From NCBI RefSeq assembly GCF_041262165.1, contig NZ_JBGCBY010000032.1:35185-99184 (forward strand): a DNA stretch of 64,000 bases. Reading direction: 5' to 3'. Below the pieces are notes generated by a model. It ran no database searches and had not been told where the DNA came from. It saw nothing but the letters and a program-made list of their open reading frames with translations. Every line of letters begins with the position of its first letter. Positions within the stretch are counted from its first letter, which is position 1. Source of the stretch: Streptacidiphilus sp041262165. Lineage in GTDB: Bacteria; Actinomycetota; Actinomycetes; Streptomycetales; Streptomycetaceae. Position numbers and translations under genes: made by a program. Positions 34,441-43,051 of this stretch are shown here, piece after piece.

Positions 34441-35852
34441 AAGCCTGTCACATCCGGGCTCCCGGTCAGTCTGCTTGCGGGCAGCCGGGGTAACGACCCC
34501 TGTCAGGCAACAGCACCGGCCGACCGCTGTCCCTCCCGCGGCCCGGGACGCTCGACGATCCGGACGCGGTGGATGAGCACTCCGTCATCATCAGCAGAAT
34601 TCGTCCCGTTTTCGCTACGGACCGCAGGGCATCCTTGACCCACTCCGTTGGCCATCAATGGAAGTTCCCAGCAGCATGGGGGACTCCTCGATCTGGATTG
34701 CGCACCCTCGCACGCTGGCGCGTCGTTCGGGCCGTATCCAGGGCCGCATAGCAGTGTGTAGAGGGGGCCGTCAGGGGGGCCGTAGGGCGGTCACCTTCTG
34801 TCGGCCGGCTCGGCATCACACCAGCTCACAGCTCCTGCAAGGTACCATTCAAGCTCTGACAACCCCCCGTGCGCGCACTCTTCCTGTTGTCCTGTGTTGT
34901 GGTGATGGATGGTGGGTGGGGTTGGGTAAGGCGGCGGGGTGGGCGCGGGGGTGGCTTGATGGGTGGCTGCGCGGGCTGGTTCGTGGTGTGCGCGCGGCGA
35001 TGCCTTGCTGGTGCGCGGCTCGGTGCGCCCGAACGCCCCAGCCTGCTGGACGTCGTAGGCGGTCGAGTATGCGGGAGCGCCCCCGCGGCCGAATGTGTGG
35101 TGGACGCGCATCGCCCGGGCCTCCGGGCGCGAGGGTGGCAGCGGCGGCGGGCCTGGATCGAGGTCGTCTCGTCCGCGCTGATGACGTGCTCGTCCTTGAC
35201 GAGCGTTGGCGCTGCGGGGTAGGAGACGGCGCTGCGTTGTCCGTCGGGGGTCAGGGCGTAGGTGCCGGTGCGGTTGATCTTGCGGATCAGGTCTTTGGGG
35301 CGTAGGCGACGTAGGTCGTAGGTCATCTGGCTGGCGCTGTAGGGGGTGCCGAGTGATCGGACGATCAATGGGTGCAGGCTTTGTTGGTGTTGGCGGTCGC
35401 TGCGAACAGCCCCAGGCACAGGGCGCCAGCCAGGGCCATGACCCGGGGGTCGCCGAACCTCAGGGCCGGGGCCCTCCTGCCATCCTGGGTGAGGGTGGGC
35501 TGTGCGACGGGCTCGAAGGCTGGGCTCGAAGGACGCAGCTCTGGCCGACGCGGACAGTGTCCAGAGCTCGGCGGTTGACGCCACGGGCTTTGTCGATGAG
35601 TTGCGTCAGAGCTGGTGAGGGAACTGATGCCACGTCATGGTTGCGGTATGAAATGCCATTTGGAGGAGTCGACCGTGTGTCGGCAACGTTCGGACGAGTT
35701 GACTTCTGGATTGCGTACTCCTCAAAGCAGGTACGGGTGCGGGCCTGAGTCGTCCGCAACGTGGAGGCAACCCCCGCCTCCTAGCCTTGCGCGTACACGT
35801 CCTTCCCCGAGCGTCCACCCCGCCGGGCCACTGCCAAGGGGAACACTCCACT
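34441..35852. other. Gene-poor region
   Basis: About 1.4 kb without an intact gene. It contains the winged-helix fragment listed next. A G/T-rich strand bias at 34900-35000 reflects low-complexity sequence. The last part carries AAGGGGAA, the ribosome-binding site for the sensor-kinase gene. Confidence 0.45.
35221..35377 (-). pseudogene. Winged-helix gene fragment
   Basis: The minus strand reads 'PYSASQMTYDLRRLRPKDLI' then 'INRTGTYALTPDGQRSAV', a winged helix with recognition helix and wing. The parent family is known to me only as element-associated hypothetical proteins. No start is present and the sequence decays after about 52 codons. Confidence 0.5.
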
Positions 35853-37835
35853 GTGCCCACTACCTCTGTGCCCACTGCCTTCCGGCCTCTGTCCGGACTG
35901 CGCACGATCCGCCACAAGCTCGCCGTGATCCTCGCTCTGCCGACCGGGGCCCTGGTCGTGCTGGCCGGCCTGGGGACGGCGTCGCAGGCCGGGCGCTCGG
36001 CCGCGGCAGGCCACATCAGCGACCAGGTCGCGGTGATCACCGACACCCACGCGTTCGTCGGCGAGCTGCAACGCGAGCGCGGACTGACCGCCGGTCTGCT
36101 CGGCGGCGAGGAGGGCTTCCGAGCCAAGGTCGCCGCGCAGCGTGTTCAGGCGGACAGCGCCCGGGCCACGCTCGACCGGCAGCTCGAAGGCAATACGCCG
36201 GGCGCCGACGCCGTCAGGACCGCGCTCGGCAAGCTCAGCGGGCTCAGCTCGGTGCGTGGCCGCGCCGACACCGCGACGATCGGAACGACCGAGGAACTCG
36301 CCTTCTACACCGACGCTGTCACCGCCCTGACCGACGCCGCCTTCGCCGGTTCGAACGCTGCGGTCTCCGACGACCAGCTGCGGGCCGACCTGGCCACCCT
36401 GCGCTCACTCGGTGACGCGACCGAGGCCGCGGCGCTGGAACGGGGCACGCTGAACGGCGTCCTGGCGGCAGGCACGTTCCGTGGCGAGGACTATCCCTCC
36501 TTCGTCCGTATCCTCGCCGCGAAGAGCAACGCCCTCACGCAGGTCGGCCGCACGGCCTCCGGCTCCCAGCAGGCCGCGCTCGACGCAGCGCTACGCACCC
36601 AGGCGGCCACGTCGGTGTCGGACACCGAGCAGCAGGTGCTCTCCGCCTACCGGGCGACCCGGCTGCCGGTGAAGGCGGCGGACTGGTGGAATGCCGCGAG
36701 CACCTTGGTCGACTCGCTGCATGCGGTGCAGACGGCCGTGGCCGCCGACAGCCGGTCGCACACGGCGGAACTGCGCTCGGCCGCCGAACGGCAGCTCGCC
36801 CTCGACGCCGCCCTGGCCCTCCTCGCGATCTGCGGCGCCATACTGCTCGGGGTTGCCGCCACCCGGTCGATCACCCGTCCGCTTGGGGAGCTGAGCCGGG
36901 AGGCGGACGAGCTGGCGGACCGGACACTGCCGGAGTCGGTGGCCCGGGTCCGCGACGCGGCGGCGGGGGAGGACCCGGCCGAGATCGCCTCCTCCGTGTC
37001 CGGTGCGGCGTTGGCCGGTTCCGCCCTGGCGGGGTCCCCGCTGCCGGGTCGGCGGGACGAGATCGCGCAGGTCGCCACCGCGCTCAACCGGGTCGCCGGC
37101 ACCGCGCTGCGGCTCGCTGTCGAGCAGACGGTGCTCCAGCGCAACAGCACCGAGTCGCTCGCCAATCTCGGCCGCCGCAACCAGAACCTGGTGACTCGTC
37201 AGCTGGGCTTTCTCAGCTCCCTGGAGCGCGGCGAGCACGACCCGGGGGTGCTCGCCAACCTGTTCGAGCTTGATCATCTGGCCACCCGGATGCGCCGCAA
37301 TGCGGAGAGCATCCTGGTCCTGGTCGGCGAGCGCAGCCCGCGCCGCTGGGCCCGGCCGATCGCGATGGGCGACGTGATCCGGGCCGCCCTGGGCGAGGTG
37401 GAGGACTACCGGCGGGTCGCGCTCAGGCAGGTCGACGAGGCACTGGTGGACGGCGGCGCGGTGGCCGAGGTCGCGCACCTGCTCGCGGAGCTGATCGAGA
37501 ACGCCCTGGCCGCCTCGGCACCGGACACGGACGTGGAACTGTACGCCCGGGCCCAGGGCCCGGACTACCTGGTGGCGATCGTCGACCACGGGCACGGTCT
37601 GACAGAACAGGAGCTGGCGGCGGCGAACCTGCGGCTCTCGGGGGCGGAGAGCTTCCTGGTCGGACGGACGAAGCTGCTCGGACACTACGTCGTCGGCCGA
37701 CTGGCGGACCGGCTGGGAGCCCGGGTACGACTGGCCCCGTCCCCGGTGGCGGGGGTGACGGCCTCGGTGCTGCTGCCCGGGCTGCTCTTCGGCGCACCCT
37801 CCCCGGGGCTGGCCCACAGCGGCGCCGCGCGGTGA
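35853..37835 (+). CDS. Nitrate/nitrite-sensing histidine kinase (CvnA-like)
   Basis: A 660-residue sensor kinase from GTG 35853, preceded by AAGGGGAA. A first span ('KLAVILALPTGALVVLAGLG') leads to an extracellular NIT domain (about 40-300) with 'ELQRERGLTAGLLGGEEGF'; a second span ('AALALLAICGAILLGVAA') is followed by a HAMP region, a dimerisation helix with the candidate phospho-His in 'LFELDHLATRMRRNAE' and a HATPase domain with 'LLAELIENALAASAPD' and 'IVDHGHGLTEQEL'. This is the CvnA architecture of Streptomyces conservons, which couple a sensor to a small GTPase. It overlaps the DUF742 gene by four bases (GTGA). Confidence 0.92.
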   Translation: MPTTSVPTAFRPLSGLRTIRHKLAVILALPTGALVVLAGLGTASQAGRSAAAGHISDQVAVITDTHAFVGELQRERGLTAGLLGGEEGFRAKVAAQRVQADSARATLDRQLEGNTPGADAVRTALGKLSGLSSVRGRADTATIGTTEELAFYTDAVTALTDAAFAGSNAAVSDDQLRADLATLRSLGDATEAAALERGTLNGVLAAGTFRGEDYPSFVRILAAKSNALTQVGRTASGSQQAALDAALRTQAATSVSDTEQQVLSAYRATRLPVKAADWWNAASTLVDSLHAVQTAVAADSRSHTAELRSAAERQLALDAALALLAICGAILLGVAATRSITRPLGELSREADELADRTLPESVARVRDAAAGEDPAEIASSVSGAALAGSALAGSPLPGRRDEIAQVATALNRVAGTALRLAVEQTVLQRNSTESLANLGRRNQNLVTRQLGFLSSLERGEHDPGVLANLFELDHLATRMRRNAESILVLVGERSPRRWARPIAMGDVIRAALGEVEDYRRVALRQVDEALVDGGAVAEVAHLLAELIENALAASAPDTDVELYARAQGPDYLVAIVDHGHGLTEQELAAANLRLSGAESFLVGRTKLLGHYVVGRLADRLGARVRLAPSPVAGVTASVLLPGLLFGAPSPGLAHSGAAR

Positions 37836-38218
37836 GCGCAGCGATCGGCGGGGGCGGCGGGGCGGACGGCTACGAGTACGAGACCGGGGAGGTCGTCCGC
37901 CCGTTCATCGTCACCTCGGGCCGGACCCGTCCGCTGCGCGAGGAGCTGCGCCTGGAGACCCTGGTCTCGGCCCTGCCTGCCGCGTTGACCGCCCCGCTGA
38001 GCTTCGAACGGCTCCGCATCGTCGAGCTGTGCCAGTACCCGCGCTCGGTGGCGGAGATCTCCGCCTTGCTGCCGGTGCCGCTGGGAGTGGCAAGGGTGCT
38101 GGTCGGCGACCTCTCGGCGGAACGATACGTGCAAGTGCACCGGCACCTCGCGGATCCGGTCGGCGGCCCGACAGTGGCCCTGCTGGAGCGAATCCGCGAC
38201 GGTCTACTGCGCCTTTGA
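37832..38218 (+). CDS. DUF742 protein (CvnC-like)
   Basis: A 128-residue DUF742 protein with 'VRPFIVTSGRTRP', 'LRLETLVSAL' and 'ELCQYPRSVAEISALLPVPL', followed by the helix-turn-helix-like 'GVARVLVGDLSAERYVQVHR'. In conservons it is the third gene (cvnC), between the roadblock protein CvnB and the GTPase CvnD. Here it directly follows the kinase, with no cvnB between and no cvnD after; the next sequence is a transposase fragment. Confidence 0.92.
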   Translation: MSAAIGGGGGADGYEYETGEVVRPFIVTSGRTRPLREELRLETLVSALPAALTAPLSFERLRIVELCQYPRSVAEISALLPVPLGVARVLVGDLSAERYVQVHRHLADPVGGPTVALLERIRDGLLRL

Positions 38219-38309
38219 GCCGAGCGGCCGAACCGAGCCGCCGACGCACACGCGCCCCGCACCGGATCGGGGCGCCCTCGACGCGCGGCGATCGTCAGAT
38301 CGTGACCCG

Positions 38310-38430
38310 CCGATGGACTCGTTGACGACCAGGCGAAGGTGGCGTTCGCCGGTGATCAGGATGCGGTCTGTGGTGGCCTCGCGTCTGCAGGAACCAATCC
38401 AGCGCTCGGCGATCGCGTTCATCTGGGGCA
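38310..38430 (-). pseudogene. Integrase/transposase C-terminal fragment
   Basis: The minus strand reads 'PQMNAIAERWIGSCRREATT' followed by 'LITGERHLRLVVNE', the end of the rve integrase core around the catalytic Glu as found in IS transposases. Only about 40 codons remain. It lies 90 bp after the truncated conservon and may mark the deletion point. Confidence 0.75.
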
Positions 38431-39215
38431 CGCCCGGCAGGACGGGTACCACGCGCAGTCTGCCCACCTGCACTGACTGAGGACGGCTGGGAACCGTTGC
38501 CCGGGCACAGACCGGCCCCCGGTGTTCGGCATCGATGTCAGGAGTCTCAGTCGTCGCTGACGACTCCGATATCGAGACGAGCTGCCGGGGGCCTAGCCAG
38601 AGCCGAGATACGGGTCACTCGTGCCGACGAACGTCTTCGTCGACGGTGCGGCTCTCTCTGGTTGTCTGGTATGTGGAACAGTTTCCTCCCTATTTGTTCA
38701 CAGTCAAGGCCCTGCATCGTCCCTTGCCGGTCGGTGTCTTCACAGGACGGTGCGGGCCAAGCCAGGGCACGCGTGGACGATGTCGCGGTGGGCGATGGGC
38801 AGTCTGGTGCACTCGCTCAGCAAAGTGATCTCTGGTAAGTGCCGCTCGGGTCAGGGTGGCCAGTGCCTGCTGGGCGTTCGGCCGCTGGGGGCAAGGCTGC
38901 AGATCTTGAGTGACGGAGCGCAGCGGTCCCTACTCTCGCGACGTGAGCCCGCCGTGGAGTTGCCGGTGCCGGGTGACGGCGGGTGGTGGGGTGGGGTCGT
39001 TGATGTCCGCGTTGGATGCCAGAGAGAGTGCGTGCCGCTCCCAGAGCGGTGGAGTTGCGCGAGCAAGAATGGTGGAGCGGGTGCTGGTCGACGGTCCGTA
39101 GGCCACGGTGGCGGGTGGGCCGACGGGATCCGGGCCAGTCAATACGGCCCTGGCGCTCCTGGCACGCGAGGCCGCGTGCGATGTGACGGTGAGGTCGCCC
39201 CCGCGCCAAGTACTC
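38431..39215. other. Gene-free stretch
   Basis: 785 bp where no gene is supported. Frames on both strands are short or compositionally biased. Confidence 0.45.
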
Positions 39216-39805
39216 CTACCCACTTGTCCGGCGGCAAGGTTGTGAGGCCCGAACAAGACAAAACCCGGCGTAGACCTGGGTGCTGGGGATGGTGGTGGTG
39301 AAGACGTTCCAGCCGCGCTCGCGCAGGTAGTCCTTGTACTGCTTGGTGGCCTTGGCGCCGTTGGCGGTGCGGTTGAGTAGGACCCAGGTGGGCGGTGGGG
39401 TGTTGTCGGGGCGCAGGGTGGCGATGTCGTCGATCAGGGTGCGCATGGGCAGGCGTTCGATGCGGTCGATGTCGGCGGTGGTCGGGGCGGTGTTGAGGAT
39501 GGCGAGGTCGGCGACGCGCAGGACGGAGTGGACGATGCCGCGGTGGTCTTCGGCGTGGCCGCAGTCCACGACGCCGATCTGCCCGGGGGCAAGCGTTGGG
39601 GGGACGTTCTTGTGGAACATGGGGACGCCTGCTGCTGGACGGGGAAGGGGAACCCGCCGGAGCGGGTGTCCCATTCGGTGAGCTGCCTGCTGTAGTCGGC
39701 CTCGAACGCCACGATGTTGTAGCCGCGCTCGTGCAGCGCGTGGGCCTGCCATCCGGCGGAGGTTGTCTTGCCGCCGGTGCGGGGACTTATGTGAGCGATG
39801 ATCAT
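39216..39805 (-). pseudogene. ParA-like partition ATPase, frameshifted, 3' truncated
   Basis: From ATG 39805 the protein begins 'MIIAHISPRTGGKTTSAGWQ', a deviant Walker A of the ParA/MinD class, then 'YNIVAFEADYSRQLTEWDTR'. Near 39625 one base is lost and the rest ('IGVVDCGHAEDHRGIVHSVL', 'TWVLLNRTANGAKATKQYKD', 'RGWNVFTTTIP') continues in another frame. After 'TTIP' the normal ending is gone; compare 60961-61111, which carries such an ending. The start overlaps the stop of the triple-HTH gene (ATGA), so it is the last gene of a partition-like operon. Confidence 0.72.
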
Positions 39806-40482
39806 GATGTGGTTCCGATCCGGTTGATGGGGTGTGAGGTATTGCGGCTGCTCGCGGTGCCCGGAGGTGTCTCCGTGCCCAGGGGCGGTGGGGTGGGGTT
39901 CAGGGGTGCTCGCGGGGAGCGGTCGCCGCGGGTGCGGGGGTTCGGCTGGTTTTGGGGCCGCATCGCGGTTCCGGCCTGGTGCAGCAGCCGGTAGACCGTG
40001 CTGGTCGAGTAGCCGCAGCCGGTCGCCAGCAGTTGCACCGGGGCCCCTGCTTCGTAGCGGGCCCGAAGGGAGCGCATGAGTTTGCGGCGGGCTTGCCCGT
40101 CGGTGCCCAGGGCGCGGGTCTGGCCGGGGGTGCGCAGGGTGGTTCCGGCCTGGGCGAGCCGTCGTCGCACCGTGCGCTGGGAGCACTCGAAGACCGCCGC
40201 CAGGGCGGGGACGGAGGTCCCTGACTCGTACCAGCGCCGCATCGTGGTGGCGAGCTCGCTGCGGGCTGCGGTCTGCTCGGGGTCGGCCTGCAGGAGCCGG
40301 GTCTGCTGCGGGGTCCGCATCGGAGTGCCGACCTGCCGTAGCCGGTTGATGACGGTGCCCTTGGACAGCCCGGTGTCGCGGGCGAGTTCGGGGATGCTGG
40401 CGCCGTGGCGGTAGCGGGCGGACAGGTCCAGTGCCTGCCGCTGGCGGGCTGCGGACCAGGTCGTGGACCGTGTCGGGGTCAT
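39802..40482 (-). CDS. Protein with three tandem helix-turn-helix units
   Basis: A 226-residue protein made of three similar HTH units: 'ASIPELARDTGLSKGTVINR' (about 25-45), 'SVPALAAVFECSQRTVRRRL' (80-100) and 'PVQLLATGCGYSTSTVYRLL' (140-160). Each is preceded by an R/W-Y-x-x-G turn and followed by a G-T-x-M/L-R hinge, so the gene arose by internal duplication. The tail is Pro/Arg-rich. Multi-HTH layout suggests binding to repeated DNA sites, and a tandem 10-bp array lies 2 kb upstream. It overlaps both neighbours by ATGA, giving an operon with the winged-helix protein and ParA. Confidence 0.82.
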   Translation of the reverse strand: MTPTRSTTWSAARQRQALDLSARYRHGASIPELARDTGLSKGTVINRLRQVGTPMRTPQQTRLLQADPEQTAARSELATTMRRWYESGTSVPALAAVFECSQRTVRRRLAQAGTTLRTPGQTRALGTDGQARRKLMRSLRARYEAGAPVQLLATGCGYSTSTVYRLLHQAGTAMRPQNQPNPRTRGDRSPRAPLNPTPPPLGTETPPGTASSRNTSHPINRIGTTS

Positions 40483-41861
40483 GCGGCTGTCTCCCAGGAT
40501 TGAAGGGCGAGGGTGTTGGCGGCGACCAGTTCCTCGTAGGTGAGCTGGTCGCCGGGGCTGTGCAGGATCAGTCGGCCGTCGGTGGCGATGCGCCAGCCGG
40601 GCACGGGGCGGTGGGTGACCGGGTCCAGGACGCTGCCGTCGGGGGCGTGCCAGTGGGCGGGGATCTCGTCGGCGCGCTGGGCGGGGACCAGGACGGTCAC
40701 GCCGTCGCGGACGATCGTCAGCGCGGGGGTGCGGTGCTCGGCCAGGGCCGCGAGTGCGGCCCGGTAGGCGGCGCGTTCGGCTGCGTGGAAGGCTTTGCGG
40801 GCCTTCGCAATGCCGGTGGTCCTGTAGGCGGCGGCCAGGCCGTCCCACCCGGGCCCCGGCTCGGTAACAGCCTGCGGACCGGGCACGCCGGTGCCCTCCA
40901 GGGCGCGGGGCGTCAGCGTCCAGGCGGAGTCGTCTCGCTGGACCAGACCGTGACGGTGCAGCCGTTGCAGCGTCCGGTAGACCGTTGCCCGGGACACCGA
41001 GGAGGAGGTGACCAGCTCTGCCGCGCTCTGCCCGGGGTTGGCGTGCAGGGCACCGATGACCATCAGGGCGGAGCTGCCCAGAGCAGCGCGGGCGAAGGCG
41101 TCGTTGGCCATCAGGCGGCCGATGACCCTGGAGTCGACGTCCGGGGAAGCCTCTGTCTCAGCGGTGGACCACTGCCCCGGAGCAGCCACTTGGGTGGCGT
41201 TCTCCGCTGGGCTGTTACCGGCCTGCGATTCACCTTCGGTCTCGGGAGCCACATCGGTCTCAGGGGTGGACCACTCCCCAAGGGCCTCGTCGGGGGGGCA
41301 CTGACTGGTGCCGGTACGAGACGGCGATGGGGGAGTGAGGCCGTTGCCCAGGTACCAGGTGGAGCCCTCGGTGCCGTGGCCGACTCGCAGGCGGCGCAGC
41401 CAGCCGCCGGGCTTGAGGACGGCCTCGTAGGCGTTGCGCAGGGTCTGCCGGGAGATCCCGGCCTCCTCGGCGGCCTGCCGCTCGCTGGCGGCGTGCAGGC
41501 GCCCGCCGGCGGTCTCGGCGAAGTTCAGGTGGGCCCGCAGCACCCGCAGCGCGGTGCGGCCGCGCTCGCCGCGCCAGGAGGTGGTCTCGATCTGCTCGCG
41601 CAGGACGACGAGGTCTTCGTGCGCGCCGTGGCGCGACCCGACGGCGACGGTGGCGGCGACCTCGGCGCTGGCGCTGGCCCAGACCCGTTCGATGTAGGCG
41701 CGGACGCGGGCCTGCCCGGAGCGCAGTTCGATGATCTGGGCGTGCCTGCCGCCCTCGTGGTCGGGGTGCAGCAGCAGCCGGGTCAGCTGGTCGACGGTTC
41801 CCCCAGCGCGGGCCACATGGCAGGCGATGGCCGCGGTGATCCGGTGGCCGTGGTCCGCCAC
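40479..41861 (-). CDS. Winged-helix replication/plasmid-maintenance-like protein
   Basis: A 460-residue protein from GTG 41861. An N-terminal region ('LREQIETTSWRGERGRTALR', 'ASERQAAEEAGISRQTLRNA') and a central MarR-like winged helix ('SAAELVTSSSVSRATVYRTL', 'LVQRDDSAWTLTPRA') bracket a Pro/Ser/Thr-rich linker; the C-terminus is helical. Similar multi-HTH proteins are found on Streptomyces plasmids. The frame stays protein-like upstream to about 42010 ('FLGFDRLPPSAVDLILLGDL') without an ATG or GTG, so the true 5' end may be lost at the repeat at 42008-42027. It is first in the operon with the triple-HTH gene and ParA. Confidence 0.72.
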   Translation of the reverse strand: MADHGHRITAAIACHVARAGGTVDQLTRLLLHPDHEGGRHAQIIELRSGQARVRAYIERVWASASAEVAATVAVGSRHGAHEDLVVLREQIETTSWRGERGRTALRVLRAHLNFAETAGGRLHAASERQAAEEAGISRQTLRNAYEAVLKPGGWLRRLRVGHGTEGSTWYLGNGLTPPSPSRTGTSQCPPDEALGEWSTPETDVAPETEGESQAGNSPAENATQVAAPGQWSTAETEASPDVDSRVIGRLMANDAFARAALGSSALMVIGALHANPGQSAAELVTSSSVSRATVYRTLQRLHRHGLVQRDDSAWTLTPRALEGTGVPGPQAVTEPGPGWDGLAAAYRTTGIAKARKAFHAAERAAYRAALAALAEHRTPALTIVRDGVTVLVPAQRADEIPAHWHAPDGSVLDPVTHRPVPGWRIATDGRLILHSPGDQLTYEELVAANTLALQSWETAA

Positions 41862-42007
41862 GCCCTGGCGGTCCTCGCGCAGGGCCAGGGCCCCGCTGGA
41901 GCTGCGCCGGGTGTAGCTGCCGGTCGCGTAGCGGCCGGTGAGGTCGCCCAGCAGGATCAGGTCGACCGCTGAAGGGGGGAGTCGGTCGAAGCCGAGGAAC
42001 GGGGGGT

Positions 42008-42027
42008 GATTGCCTCTGACTGCCTCG
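42008..42027. repeat. Two 10-bp units, array outlier
   Basis: GATTGCCTCT followed by GACTGCCTCG, two units of the same repeat as 42421-42490, lying where the open frame of the winged-helix gene loses a recognisable start. Confidence 0.7.
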
Positions 42028-42420
42028 GAGACGGCAGAGCAGCATCGGATAAGGACTGCGATCGGGAGCTGCCGTGTGGCATTCTGGTGATGTCTCGCAA
42101 GGACGTGAGCGCCACCACTGCCCGGTCAAAAGCGCGGGTGGTGTCCGGAACCGACCTCCGATCGGTGCCAGCGAAGCCTCCAGGATTCCCGTCCTGGGGG
42201 CTTTCGTACTGCTGGGGCCCGGGTCAGAGGCAGGCGTCACTCTCGCGGCGGGGCAGGAAGCCGTCGGCGGCGGGCCAGCATGGCTGGCTTTACCGGTGAC
42301 TGCCTCCAGGACGACCAAGTCGAAGCGGGGTCGAATTCGACCCGGACGATCAACGGCGTGGAGCCGTCGCCGACCATTGGAGACAAAACTTTCGGGGTCG
42401 AATCCGGGTCGAATCAGAGT

Positions 42421-42490
42421 GATTGGCTCTGACTGCCCTTGATTGCCTCCGACTGCCTCCGAGCGCCTTTGACTGCCTCTGACTGCCTCG
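42421..42490. repeat. Seven tandem 10-bp repeats (iteron/centromere-like)
   Basis: Seven contiguous 10-bp units, consensus GACTGCCTCT (variants GATTGGCTCT, GACTGCCCTT, GATTGCCTCC, GACTGCCTCC, GAGCGCCTTT, GACTGCCTCT, GACTGCCTCG). Helically phased tandem repeats beside ParA and HTH genes are typical of plasmid centromeres or replication iterons. Between this array and 42027 no gene is recognised. Confidence 0.75.
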
Positions 42491-43051
42491 AAGAGGAGGT
42501 CAGAGCGGGTCCGATTCACATAAGCCCAGGTCAGGTACGGTGGGGCAGATAAACCCGGCGTACAGGCCCGCTCGTCCGCCGTCTGTATCCGTGCAGGTCA
42601 GACCGCACATCTGAGCGTTCAGGAAAGCTCGGGGCCAATTCGGGGCCAACGAGCCCCATTCTTGGTCCACCAACGATGGATGAACGGGCCAAAGGAAGTC
42701 GTCCGACTCGCGGTGGGCCGACAAGGCCACAGATCGGGAAAACGTCCTGGCCGGGTAGCTCGACGGGGACACTTCAACGCGGAGCTCATGACCACGCCGG
42801 CCCTGCAGCAGGGGTTCGTGGACGAAGGAGACTGAACTGACAGAACAATGAGTCACCCGACCAGAGGTCGTTAGAAGGATGCATGCAGCAGTTCCACGCA
42901 CCGATGAGCTGATCAGTTGTCCGCAGGACCATCCACATCTTCTTCTCCGTCCCCAGCGACACCAGCGATGGCAGCGTGGGGGCGGTCCGTGTCGGCGGTC
43001 CTCCTTTCCGTCGAAGCGACGCGGCGGCGTGGTTGAGGAGTTGCAGCCGGA
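42491..43051. other. Intergenic region
   Basis: 561 bp without a recognised gene. It probably contains the promoter for the SpoIIE phosphatase at 43052; GAGGAG at 43037 is its ribosome-binding site. Confidence 0.4.

Noticed and set aside
35853..37835. Orthodox two-component sensor with a response regulator
   Set aside because: No response regulator follows; the next gene is DUF742, which indicates a conservon-type system.
42421..42490. CRISPR array
   Set aside because: Units are 10 bp and contiguous, with no spacers and no cas genes nearby.
39249..42562. Shared 12-mer AAACCCGGCGTA at about 39257 and 42550 as a possible element end
   Set aside because: No further similarity or target duplication extends from either copy; it may be chance.
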